Below, piece after piece: positions 8,805 to 16,490 of a DNA stretch of 64,000 nt (positions are counted from its first letter, which is position 1; each line of letters opens with the position of its first letter). The DNA is from Pseudomonas sp. dw_358. Lineage in GTDB: Bacteria; Pseudomonadota; Gammaproteobacteria; Pseudomonadales; Pseudomonadaceae. The notes beneath the pieces are model-generated. The model did no database searches. It was not told the DNA's origin and was given only the letters and a program-made list of their open reading frames with translations. The stretch spans positions 20,928 to 84,927 of the forward strand of contig NZ_JAAVUX010000023.1 of assembly GCF_018449655.1 (NCBI RefSeq), read 5' to 3'. The translations under genes were made by a program, and so were the position numbers.

Positions 8805-11800
8805 TTATTGCAGGGCGGCGAACGGCTCGATGAAAGGCGCCACCAGACGCTCGCGCCACAGCGGCGTGACGGTGTGGCCGCTTTGCTCCTGGAGCATCTG
8901 CGACTGGCGTCCCTGCTTGCGTTGCTTGATGGTTTTGAGATGCGCACGGGCAAACTCGGCAAACGGCGCAGCCGCCTTTTCGTAATGAAAATGCGCGTAC
9001 CAGATGGGTTGCCCCGTGGACTGATCGATGATCACGTACTCCTGCAGATGGTCACTGACGCGGCCACGGGCATTGCGCAGGCCGATTCGATCCCCCAAGC
9101 GCTCGATGCGCGCCTCGCCTTGTTCCAGCAGGTAGGCCATCCGGCTTCCGGTAGGGAGGCTGCGTTTGGTCTGGACAATCCGAATTCGGATGCCGTCCTG
9201 GCGCAGGGATGTGGCCTGCCCCTCCAGCTGACGCAGCAGCCCTGCCGCCTGATCGCCCGCCAACCGGTGCAACTGTTGTGCGTAGCCGCTCAGTACGTCA
9301 GCCTGACTGGAGAGCATGTGTTCCAGATCTCGGGGCTCATAGACCGTGGCCTTTCGGGCCAGCGCCTGGACGTGCTGCGTCAGCGCCGGCGCCTCGTCCA
9401 GTGCCCGCCGCGCGCCGTCGAGCAAGCTTGCCAATTGCGCCCTCTGGAACAGGAGGGGCGCCGGTTTGGCCCGGTTGCTGCGCCAGGTGCCTTGAGGTTG
9501 CCGCGAAAAGGTTTCGATCACCTGACCGGAAATGGGCTCATGGATATTGATCACTTCATCCCCCTGCCCGGTGCGATGCGCCGAACCGATCAGCAGGTGT
9601 TCGTCTTCGGTTTCAAACATCCGCTTGGCGCCTTGGTTCTTGACCTCTCGGGCGGCCGCCTTGGCAGCGGTCATGCGCGAAAGGCTCGTCTCCAGTGTCC
9701 GCAGGTCTTCACTGACCTCCAGAATCAGGGCGTCGACCAGACGGCGCATCTCCTGCCAATAGGTCGGATTGAACACGCCGCTGTCATTCAACAGCAGGAA
9801 CTCGTTGGCCTCCAGACGGCGCAACTGCCTGAGCACATTATCCAGCAGCGCATGGCGCTCGTTGGACGACACATTCACCTTGCCTGCCTTGAGCTCGCGG
9901 TAGGCAAACGCGGCGCGAACCATGTCCGAACGCAACCCATGATAGCGATCAAGGGCAAACCGGGCTGCCGGCGTGCCACGATGTGCGTCGATAGCGGCCA
10001 GGCCCAGGATCGACAGATGGGCCGCCCGGTGATCGAGCGCGGTGGCGGATTCTTTCAGAAGGGCCTCCAGCTTGGGCAAGTGCGGCTGGGCTGCGCGCCG
10101 AGGGCGCAGGGCATTGACCCAGGCTTCCAGCGCCAGGCGATTGGCCAGCCCCGCCGAGGAAGCCCGGTGAAGCTGGAGAACGCAGTCGATGATGGCGGCA
10201 TGCTGATGATCGGGTGAGGCATTCGGGCTGTCACTGGCTTTCATCTTCTTGATCGCCTCCTGGATAGCGTGCAACAGGTGCGCGCCCTTCAAACGCTCAT
10301 GGCGGATCACACTCTCCATCGTCAGGCCAAGATCGGTGCTGAACTGCCGGGTGGGCGGCCTGTCGCCCAAGGCCGCAAGCGCTTTTTCGACAGCGCTTTT
10401 ATAGAACCCGAGGACCTCATCACTGGCCGCCATCAATGCCGCTTCACCGGCCGCTGAATCAGGGGCGTGCAGGTACTGCGCCCGGACAGTGTCGAAACGC
10501 TCGACCACGGCATCCTGCAATAACAAATGTCGATTCAGCTCATCGCGCAAGCGTTGCGCCCGCGCCGCTTCGGTTTCAGCCCCCAGCAAACGCCGACGCA
10601 GAAAACCCGACGTCCCTGCCCAACCCTCCTGGGCCAGCCGTCCCAGCCAGGCACCACCGCCAGCACCGGCGGGGACGAGCTGACCCGTCAGCGCCCCATA
10701 CGTGGTCCACTGGCTGAAATCATCCAGCACCACCGGCTGCCGATAGCCGCGCCGGGAGGTCGCGGCCAGCCGCCAGATGGCCAGGCTGTCGTCCCACTGG
10801 ACGCGACAGACCCGTCCGTCCTGATGGATGAAATCGCCCTCCGGGTGTTGATACACACCCCGGTAACGCCCACTGCTGCCCGGTTGCAGGCCACTCAAGG
10901 ACACCTCGGCCTCGTAGCCCTGCAGCCGGGAGATTGGCGGCTGGCTGGCATGCCTGATCGTGGCCGATACGCGATGACGCTGACGCAAGCGAGTGCGCGC
11001 ACGCAACCTCGGTGCCAGACCGGCCGATGGCGCGGGCAGCACATCCATGCCCGCGTCGACGATGGACAGCAATACCGACTCTATATGATCCAGCGCTTCC
11101 CCCGGACGCCCCTCCAGAAAAGCCTCGACGGCGGCATTGGCGCTGACCCAGCCGTCGTAGACACTCACTGCCACACCCAGGAAGGGCAGCATGCCGATGG
11201 CCATTTTGATGTGATTGAACACGTCGCCGTGGCTGATCGCGCGATGTTCCAGATACAGATCCGCCTGGGACCGCGAGCCGGAACGATGGCTCTCCACCAG
11301 GCGGCCCAAATAGACATTGGCCTGGTGCATGGCCAGGGAAGTGGTAACGGGCCACACCGACCCCGGCTTGATGAAATCCTCGAAATTGCGCCGGTGGGCT
11401 TCACGCAGGTAGCCGGCATGGGCAGCGGGATCACCGACGACCGGCCGACTGGCGAAGTAATCCAATGGCTTGCTCTCGCGGGTCATGTGCGCGATGCCCA
11501 GGCAGGCGGCCTTCATGTTCGGATATTCGACGAACGGGCGGGGGCCGACGAAATCGGGCAGATAGAGCACGGTCAAGCCCGACACGCGCTCCTCCAGAAG
11601 CATGACCCCACTGAGGCCGACCTGCGGGCTGGGCAAACCCGCCCAGTGGCCAGAGCCCAGCATTGGCGAAGACATGACCAGGTCCCAACCGGGTGCTTTC
11701 CAGTGCGTGGACTGTTCGGCATGCAGCGCGCAGTGCACCATCTGCCAGCCGGTTTCACTCAACTGCCCGGCCAGCATGGCACTGCTGGCTTGCCATTGCA

Positions 11801-13235
11801 GACGATGCCGCCACGGCGCGGCGATGGTTTCGCGGCGGCGCAGGGCGGCCTCGGTGGTCTCGCCCGGCATACCGAGAAAGGCGGCGGACAAGGCGTCCTC
11901 GTAAAGCTTGGCCAGGTCCAGCTCGCGAACGACCCGTTCCAGCCAGCCCTTGTCGATGCCCTTGCGCAGGGCTGTCGCCGTGGCGTGATCGCTCGCCTCG
12001 ATCGTTACGCGCAGAAATTGCAGCCGCAACGCCATCGGCACGTCGATGGCCTGCACCGCCAACTCATCGAGCGACAGGCGCACGCGCTCGGCGCTGGGCT
12101 GGGGAATCTGACGCACTGGGGTGCCGGGGGAACCCGAGCCGGTCACGGGTTGCTTGACCCAAGCCACATGCTCGGGCAGGTCCAGAGTGACGCGCCAAGT
12201 GCCAATGGCGCCGAAATCGGTGACCACCCGCTGCCGCAGCTGGCGCCGGACCAGCTCATCGCGCGCCGGCAAGTCCTGTCGCATCAAGGCATCGCTGCAA
12301 CGCTGGGCCTCAAGGTAGGCCTGGAGCGAAGCTTGCAGCGCCATTTGATCGCTGACGGGTAACCCGCCCCACCACGGCGGCAGTGACTCGGCCACCAGCT
12401 GGGTTCGCCATTCCTCCAATCCAATTCCCAACGCCTGGCTGCGAGCCGGCTGCAGGCCGATGGCCAGGTCCTCCAAGGCTTCGCTACGCAGACGTTCCAT
12501 GGCGCTCGAACTGTCTGGCGTGTCGTCATAAAGGCATTCGCCACGGCCGATGGCCGATGCGTGCTGCTGAATGTCCTGCCATTGGGCGCGCACGCTGTTG
12601 GCCATGTAGCTGGCGGCCAGTGGCAGCCATTGCGGCTCGGGGCCATCGCCAGAGCGCTCACCGCACAACGCCCGGGCCAATACCCCCAGCGTCGGATAAC
12701 CTTGCACACCGCCCCCCGCGCCTGGCCAGATGAGCAAAGCGCTGCCGCCCGTCTGAACCAGCACCAGCACCCCAGGCACGTAATGCAACCGTGCCTCGTG
12801 TTCGAAAGCCACTTGATAGACCGTATCGTCGCTCTGCAACGCGCCGCTCACCAACGCTTCGAGGCGGCTTACTTCGGCCTGAGCGAGGAACCCCAGTACC
12901 TGTTGCATCCGTGCCTCCGCCAGCACGCCTTGGCCGCGCGCCTGAACCAGACGGTCGAAAACCGGGTGACCCACGCCCACGATCTGCCACAACGTCGGCT
13001 CAGCGAGCAATTGACTGGCTGCGGCGCGGGCTTGCAGATCCGCGTTGCGCAACGCGCGATGCCAGGCCAGTAACGGTTCAAGTGCAGCCGGGCTGGTTTC
13101 AATCAATGCATGTATCGCCGTTTGCTGGCGGGCCAATGCTGACTGCCGCCAGTGCGGCTCCAGGTCCATGGAAAGGCTGCCGAACAGCAGGTGGTAGGCA
13201 GGGTTGTTGGCAGAGCCGGGGGAATCAGTGGTCAT
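8805..13235 (-). CDS. Giant 1476-aa protein resembling dermonecrotic-toxin-domain (DUF6543) proteins
   Basis: One uninterrupted 1476-aa frame. No signal peptide is seen. The central region (about residues 250-720) has features I associate with the Pseudomonas DUF6543/dermonecrotic-toxin-like family: VVTDFGAIGTWRVTLDLP, a helical block GIDKGWLERVVRELDLAKLYEDAL, ERVSGLTVLYLPDFVG, and a hydrophobic helical stretch (NHIKMAIGMLPFLGVAVSVYDG, then DHIESVLLSIVDAGMDVLPA) that could insert into membranes. The C-terminal half is mostly charged helix. No secretion-system genes, immunity gene or repeats are adjacent. The family assignment is from memory of sequence style; toxicity is inference. It is convergent with lysR and divergent from the MerR regulator. 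Confidence 0.6.
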   Translation of the reverse strand: MTTDSPGSANNPAYHLLFGSLSMDLEPHWRQSALARQQTAIHALIETSPAALEPLLAWHRALRNADLQARAAASQLLAEPTLWQIVGVGHPVFDRLVQARGQGVLAEARMQQVLGFLAQAEVSRLEALVSGALQSDDTVYQVAFEHEARLHYVPGVLVLVQTGGSALLIWPGAGGGVQGYPTLGVLARALCGERSGDGPEPQWLPLAASYMANSVRAQWQDIQQHASAIGRGECLYDDTPDSSSAMERLRSEALEDLAIGLQPARSQALGIGLEEWRTQLVAESLPPWWGGLPVSDQMALQASLQAYLEAQRCSDALMRQDLPARDELVRRQLRQRVVTDFGAIGTWRVTLDLPEHVAWVKQPVTGSGSPGTPVRQIPQPSAERVRLSLDELAVQAIDVPMALRLQFLRVTIEASDHATATALRKGIDKGWLERVVRELDLAKLYEDALSAAFLGMPGETTEAALRRRETIAAPWRHRLQWQASSAMLAGQLSETGWQMVHCALHAEQSTHWKAPGWDLVMSSPMLGSGHWAGLPSPQVGLSGVMLLEERVSGLTVLYLPDFVGPRPFVEYPNMKAACLGIAHMTRESKPLDYFASRPVVGDPAAHAGYLREAHRRNFEDFIKPGSVWPVTTSLAMHQANVYLGRLVESHRSGSRSQADLYLEHRAISHGDVFNHIKMAIGMLPFLGVAVSVYDGWVSANAAVEAFLEGRPGEALDHIESVLLSIVDAGMDVLPAPSAGLAPRLRARTRLRQRHRVSATIRHASQPPISRLQGYEAEVSLSGLQPGSSGRYRGVYQHPEGDFIHQDGRVCRVQWDDSLAIWRLAATSRRGYRQPVVLDDFSQWTTYGALTGQLVPAGAGGGAWLGRLAQEGWAGTSGFLRRRLLGAETEAARAQRLRDELNRHLLLQDAVVERFDTVRAQYLHAPDSAAGEAALMAASDEVLGFYKSAVEKALAALGDRPPTRQFSTDLGLTMESVIRHERLKGAHLLHAIQEAIKKMKASDSPNASPDHQHAAIIDCVLQLHRASSAGLANRLALEAWVNALRPRRAAQPHLPKLEALLKESATALDHRAAHLSILGLAAIDAHRGTPAARFALDRYHGLRSDMVRAAFAYRELKAGKVNVSSNERHALLDNVLRQLRRLEANEFLLLNDSGVFNPTYWQEMRRLVDALILEVSEDLRTLETSLSRMTAAKAAAREVKNQGAKRMFETEDEHLLIGSAHRTGQGDEVINIHEPISGQVIETFSRQPQGTWRSNRAKPAPLLFQRAQLASLLDGARRALDEAPALTQHVQALARKATVYEPRDLEHMLSSQADVLSGYAQQLHRLAGDQAAGLLRQLEGQATSLRQDGIRIRIVQTKRSLPTGSRMAYLLEQGEARIERLGDRIGLRNARGRVSDHLQEYVIIDQSTGQPIWYAHFHYEKAAAPFAEFARAHLKTIKQRKQGRQSQMLQEQSGHTVTPLWRERLVAPFIEPFAALQ

Positions 13236-13318
13236 GGCGTCACGTCCGTACAGAGGGGACGCTATTGCAGCGACAACCAGCCGAGCGACGGCGTTATCTA
13301 TTTATGATGTCATGGGCA

Positions 13319-13334
13319 TTGACGTTAACGTCAA
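13319..13334. promoter_or_regulatory. Perfect 16-bp palindrome TTGACGTTAACGTCAA, probable LiuR-type operator
   Basis: The 16-mer equals its own reverse complement. It lies 47 bases before the MerR-type gene and 83 bases before the giant divergent gene. MerR-family LiuR regulators bind ACGT-N-ACGT-type palindromes of this kind, so autoregulation is likely. The role for the divergent gene is open. Confidence 0.65.
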
Positions 13335-13381
13335 GGGTCCCTAGCGTGCACATTCGTTCTTCTTTCGTTTCGAGCATGCCC

Positions 13382-13774
13382 ATGAGTACGACCTACAGCA
13401 TTTCCGACATGGCCCGCGAGCTGGACATCACCACCCGCACCATCCGCTTCTACGAAGAACAGGGCATGCTGGCCCCCGAGCGGCGCGGCCAGGAACGCGT
13501 CTACAGTGCCCGCGACAAGGTCACCCTCAAGCTGATCCTGCGGGGCAAGCGCATCGGTTTTTCGCTGGCCGAGTGCCGGGAATTGATCGAACTCTACGAT
13601 CCGGCGGCCGGCAACCAGCGCCAGCTCACCAGCCTGCTCGACAAGATCAAGGCACGTCGCAAACAGCTGGACCAGCAATTGCTGGACATCCAGCACATGC
13701 AGTTGGAGCTGGACATGGCCGAGGAGCGCTGCATCCAGGCACTGAATCAGGCTGAGGTCACTGTCCCGAAGTGA
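13382..13774 (+). CDS. liuR: MerR-family regulator, LiuR-like
   Basis: A 130-aa MerR regulator. Residues 5-75 form the winged HTH: YSISDMARELDITTRTIRFYEEQGML then ERVYSARDKVTLKLILRGKRIGFSL. A coiled dimerisation helix follows (residues 82-125), with no cysteine-based metal site. The sequence closely resembles LiuR, which controls leucine/isovalerate and acyclic-terpene catabolism in Pseudomonas. No liu genes are adjacent, so targets would be elsewhere. A second in-frame ATG lies six bases upstream (13376), so the start could be either. The perfect palindrome just upstream supports a LiuR-type, self-regulated gene. Confidence 0.8.
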   Translation: MSTTYSISDMARELDITTRTIRFYEEQGMLAPERRGQERVYSARDKVTLKLILRGKRIGFSLAECRELIELYDPAAGNQRQLTSLLDKIKARRKQLDQQLLDIQHMQLELDMAEERCIQALNQAEVTVPK

Positions 13775-13812
13775 CCGACCGGTCGTCGGCGGTAACGCTT
13801 GATAGCCCGGAT

Positions 13813-13855
13813 GTGTTACCGCGCTGATTTGTCGCAGGGTAGAATCGGGTAACAC
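13813..13855. promoter_or_regulatory. Inverted GTGTTACC / GGTAACAC pair, probable CbrB activator sites
   Basis: GTGTTACC (13813-13820) and its exact inverse GGTAACAC (13848-13855) lie 27 bases apart, about 80-125 bases upstream of the sigma-54 promoter. A further GGTAAC half-site lies at 13791. CbrB, the NtrC-type activator of crcZ-family genes, uses TGTTAC/GTAACA sub-sites upstream of such promoters. The spacing fits enhancer binding. Confidence 0.65.
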
Positions 13856-13936
13856 GGAAACAGATGCGCGCACTGCGACAGGATGTCGCAGCAGGGTGAA
13901 TTCTCAAACCCTTGATTTAAAAGGATTTAAAAAAGT

Positions 13937-13952
13937 TGGCACGCACACTGCT
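13937..13952 (+). promoter_or_regulatory. Sigma-54 (RpoN) promoter of the Crc-antagonist sRNA
   Basis: TGGCACG-CACA-CTGCT matches the -24/-12 consensus (TGGCACG-N4-TTGCT) with one mismatch. The GG and GC dinucleotides are exactly 12 bases apart. Predicted transcription start is about 13961-13962. Confidence 0.8.
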
Positions 13953-13961
13953 ATAGCTTTG

Positions 13962-14336
13962 GTACAACAAAAATAAAAAAGCAGAAAAAACACCTAATAA
14001 AAATAAGACGAAACGGCTCTGACATAACAAGAACAAACGCGGCAGAGGCGAAGCTAACAGATTTTTTTGGAGAAGATGTGCTTTCCCGGGGTTCGCCCCC
14101 GCAACCGGACAGAGAACAACAAAACTACCCCGAGGTAGCGTCCGAATCGGTTGGATCGACAGATGAAGGCAAGTCAGCGCTCAAAAAAATACGTTTGCTC
14201 TTGACCCCCGAATGGGGGTCGCACCCCACAGCGACAAAGGGTCACGGTCGACAAAAACAACAACAGACCGCCCCTCAATAATAATAAAAGAGCACACGCA
14301 GTCATTTTCGAAGGGGAGCCCAGGCTCCCCTTCGTG
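13962..14336 (+). ncRNA. CrcZ/CrcY/CrcX-family small RNA (sequesters Hfq/Crc)
   Basis: A roughly 375-nt non-coding transcript that titrates Hfq/Crc and relieves carbon catabolite repression. Seen: a sigma-54 promoter, CbrB-like sites, and at least five A-rich CA motifs of the AAnAAnAA type, including ACAACAAAAATAA, AATAAAAATAA, AACAAGAACAA, AACAACAAAA, AACAACAACA and AATAATAATAAAA. The core CTCTGACATAACAAGAACAA … GCAGAGGCGAAGCTAAC … TTTTTTTGGAGAAGATGTG is what I recall from CrcZ. It ends in a strong hairpin. The classical crcZ sits between cbrB and pcnB; this copy sits next to a LiuR-like gene, so it is more likely the second copy (CrcY or CrcX). Which one cannot be decided here. Confidence 0.85.
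14309..14334 (+). terminator. Terminator hairpin of the Crc-antagonist sRNA
   Basis: A 12-bp perfect arm pair CGAAGGGGAGCC / GGCTCCCCTTCG with a minimal loop at the end of the A-rich transcript. The tail (TGCTGTCCGTCC) is only moderately T-rich. Confidence 0.7.
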
Positions 14337-14452
14337 CTGTCCGTCCTTCCGAAAAAACCTTTTCCCCCCTCGCACCACACCGGCGTCGAAACCCTTCGAG
14401 CCTGTTAATCTGCATGAAAGCGCCCTTGAAAAACAAAAAGCGAGATTCGTTC

Positions 14453-14920
14453 ATGCAGAACACCCTCAGCCCCATCGATAAACGCATCTTGGCCCTGCTA
14501 CAGCACAACGCCGACCTCTCCGCCGCCGACGTCGCCGAGCGGGTGGAGTTGTCGCAATCGCCGTGCTGGCGGCGCATTCATCGGTTGCAGGAGGATGGCT
14601 TGATCGAACGCAAGGTGGCACTGCTCAACCCGCAGAAGCTGGGCCTGGGCATGACCGTGTTCGTCAACGTCAAACTGTCGGGGCATGGCCGACGCAACCT
14701 CGCGGAGTTCGAAGAGGCTATCACCGGGTATTCGGAAGTGCTGGAGTGTTACACCATGGCGGGAGGCATGGATTACATGCTCAAGGTCGTGGCCCAGGAC
14801 ATTGCCGGCTACGAGCGCTTTCTGCGCGAGCATCTATTGCAGAAGCCCCATGTACTTGAAGCCCATTCCAACATCGCCATGAGCGTGGTCAAGCGCACGA
14901 CGGAATTGCCACTGGGCTGA
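14453..14920 (+). CDS. Lrp/AsnC-family transcriptional regulator
   Basis: A 155-aa feast/famine regulator. The N-terminal HTH (SPIDKRILALLQHNADLSAADVAERVELSQSPCWRRIHRLQEDGLI, residues 5-49) is followed by an RAM/AsnC ligand domain (VFVNVKLSGHG, YTMAGGMDYMLKVVAQDI). This matches the common Pseudomonas Lrp-type proteins that sense amino acids. ATG 14453 gives the standard family length. An in-frame ATG at 14414 would add 13 lysine-rich residues and is less likely. It lies alone between two sRNA genes, so its target is not indicated by context. Confidence 0.9.
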   Translation: MQNTLSPIDKRILALLQHNADLSAADVAERVELSQSPCWRRIHRLQEDGLIERKVALLNPQKLGLGMTVFVNVKLSGHGRRNLAEFEEAITGYSEVLECYTMAGGMDYMLKVVAQDIAGYERFLREHLLQKPHVLEAHSNIAMSVVKRTTELPLG

Positions 14921-14948
14921 GCTTCGACGTAACGAAAGCAGAAACCAT

Positions 14949-14976
14949 TTGACATGCAAATGATAACGATTATTAT
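14949..14976 (+). promoter_or_regulatory. PrrF promoter overlapped by a Fur box
   Basis: -35 TTGACA (14949-14954) and -10 TATTAT (14971-14976) are separated by 16 bases. Between and over them, GCAAATGATAACGATTATT matches 14 of 19 positions of the Fur consensus by my count. Iron-replete Fur would block the promoter. Confidence 0.75.
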
Positions 14977-14982
14977 TGAGGC

Positions 14983-15094
14983 AACTGATCGCGAGATCGG
15001 TTGGGTAATCCGCAAGACCTTGGTCGGACTTCGGATTATCTCCTCATCAGGCTAATCACGGTTTTTGACCCGGTTTTTACCGGGTCTTTTTTTT
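14983..15094 (+). ncRNA. prrF: PrrF iron-responsive small RNA
   Basis: A roughly 112-nt sRNA made under iron limitation; it represses mRNAs for iron-containing proteins and redirects iron use. The 5' part AACTGATCGCGAGATC, the target-pairing core CTCCTCATCAGGCTAATCAC and the terminator lead-in GGTTTTTGACCCGG are those I know from Pseudomonas PrrF1/PrrF2. It has a sigma-70 promoter with a Fur box and a textbook terminator. Fluorescens-group genomes carry two unlinked prrF copies; which one this is cannot be told. It reads toward the carboxypeptidase gene, but the terminator separates them. Confidence 0.9.
15067..15094 (+). terminator. Rho-independent terminator of PrrF
   Basis: Stem GACCCGGT / ACCGGGTC with a TTTT loop, followed by eight T residues. 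Confidence 0.92.
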
Positions 15095-15272
15095 GTCTTC
15101 AGGCTAATGAAGAGGTGTGCGCTTTGCAGGCGCGCATGATAGCAAGGAAATAACGCGCAGCGAAAGCGCCGATTGGCGACTGCCAGCACGCCTGTGGCCG
15201 TTTGCTGGAAGAAACCGGCGCAAGGTTGGGTGTAGAGTAGCGTCTACAAGCACTTCACAAGGTACCCAGATC

Positions 15273-16424
15273 ATGACCGTAACCCGGCCCATGCTCGCCA
15301 TTTCCGCAGACTTCGACAGCGGAAACATCCAGGTCATCGATGCGAGCGATCCTCGTCTGGTGCGCCTGGCGATCCGCCCGGACACCTACAGCGACCACTT
15401 CCAATGGTTCCACTTCAAGGTAGCCAACCTCGTACCCGGCGAGCCTTATGGTTTCTCTCTGGACAACGCCGGCCAGTCGTCCTACCACGAGGCCTGGCAC
15501 AACTACGATGCTGTTGCCTCCTACGATCAAAAGAGCTGGTTCCGCGTGCCCAGCCGGTACGATGGCTCGGCGCTGCGATTTGACCTGACACCTCGCCATG
15601 AACAGGTCTGGTTCGCCTATTTCGAACCTTACAGCCGTGAGCGTCACGACTGGCTAGTGGATCAGGCCTTGAATCAGGCCGGCATGCAGCTGATCGCGGT
15701 CGGCAAGAGCGCCGAGGGTCGTGAAATCCCCCTTTTGCGCCGGGGCAACGGTGACCCCGCGCACCGCAAGATCTGGCTGATTGCCCAGCAGCACCCCGGC
15801 GAGCACATGGCCGAGTGGTTCATGGAAGGCATCATCGAGCGCCTGCAGCGCAGCGACGACAAGGAACTCAATGCCTTGCTGGCCGTGGCCGACCTGTACC
15901 TGATCCCGAACATGAACCCGGATGGCGCCTTCCATGGGCATCTGCGCACCAACGCCCGGGGCAAGGACCTCAACCGCGCCTGGCAGGACTCAAGCGCCGA
16001 ATACACCCCCGAGGTGTTCTTCGCCCAGCAACAAATGGATAAACATGGCGTCGACCTGTTCATCGACGCCCATGGCGACGAGGCCATCCCCTACGTCTTC
16101 ACCGCCGCCTGCGAAGGCAACCCGGGTTACACCACGCGCATTGCCGACCTCGAGCTGACCTTCCGCCAAGTCCTGCAAGCCCAGACAGCGGACTTCCAGA
16201 CGGTACACGGCTATACCCTCGATGAACCCGGGACCGCCAACATGACCCTGGCCTGCAACTCGGTAGGCCAGCGCTTCGATTGCCTGGCGCTGACCCTGGA
16301 GATGCCCTTCAAGGACCACGACGACGCGCCCAACGCCGAAACCGGCTGGAACGGTCAGCGTTCGGCGCAGCTGGGCAAGGATGTGCTCAGCGCAGTGGCC
16401 AAGGTCGTGCAGTTGTTGCGTTGA
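15273..16424 (+). CDS. M14-family zinc carboxypeptidase (cytosolic carboxypeptidase-like)
   Basis: A 383-aa peptidase with no signal peptide, so probably cytoplasmic. An N-terminal beta-sandwich (residues 1-120: YSDHFQWFHFKVANL … FSLDNAGQSSYHEAWHNY) precedes the M14 catalytic domain. Zinc ligands H174 and E177 are in QQHPGEHMAEW and the third His is in IDAHGDE. The substrate Arg region is DLNRAW and the catalytic Glu is in TLEMPF. This is the architecture of the CCP/AGTPBP1-like M14 branch found in many Pseudomonas; the bacterial substrate is unknown. ATG 15273 has AAGG upstream. Longer in-frame starts would extend toward the PrrF terminator. Confidence 0.88.
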   Translation: MTVTRPMLAISADFDSGNIQVIDASDPRLVRLAIRPDTYSDHFQWFHFKVANLVPGEPYGFSLDNAGQSSYHEAWHNYDAVASYDQKSWFRVPSRYDGSALRFDLTPRHEQVWFAYFEPYSRERHDWLVDQALNQAGMQLIAVGKSAEGREIPLLRRGNGDPAHRKIWLIAQQHPGEHMAEWFMEGIIERLQRSDDKELNALLAVADLYLIPNMNPDGAFHGHLRTNARGKDLNRAWQDSSAEYTPEVFFAQQQMDKHGVDLFIDAHGDEAIPYVFTAACEGNPGYTTRIADLELTFRQVLQAQTADFQTVHGYTLDEPGTANMTLACNSVGQRFDCLALTLEMPFKDHDDAPNAETGWNGQRSAQLGKDVLSAVAKVVQLLR

Positions 16425-16490
16425 CTCGCACGCTCCGACAGAGGTCATGTGATAAATTGCCCCCTCGCCCACGGAACCCAGAGACTTGCC

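Noticed and set aside
10527..12362. 611-aa plus-strand open frame opposite the giant gene
   Set aside because: Antisense shadow; the giant gene has the coherent domain.
14174..14380. Short minus-strand frames within the Crc-antagonist sRNA
   Set aside because: They lie in A-rich RNA structure and are not protein-like.
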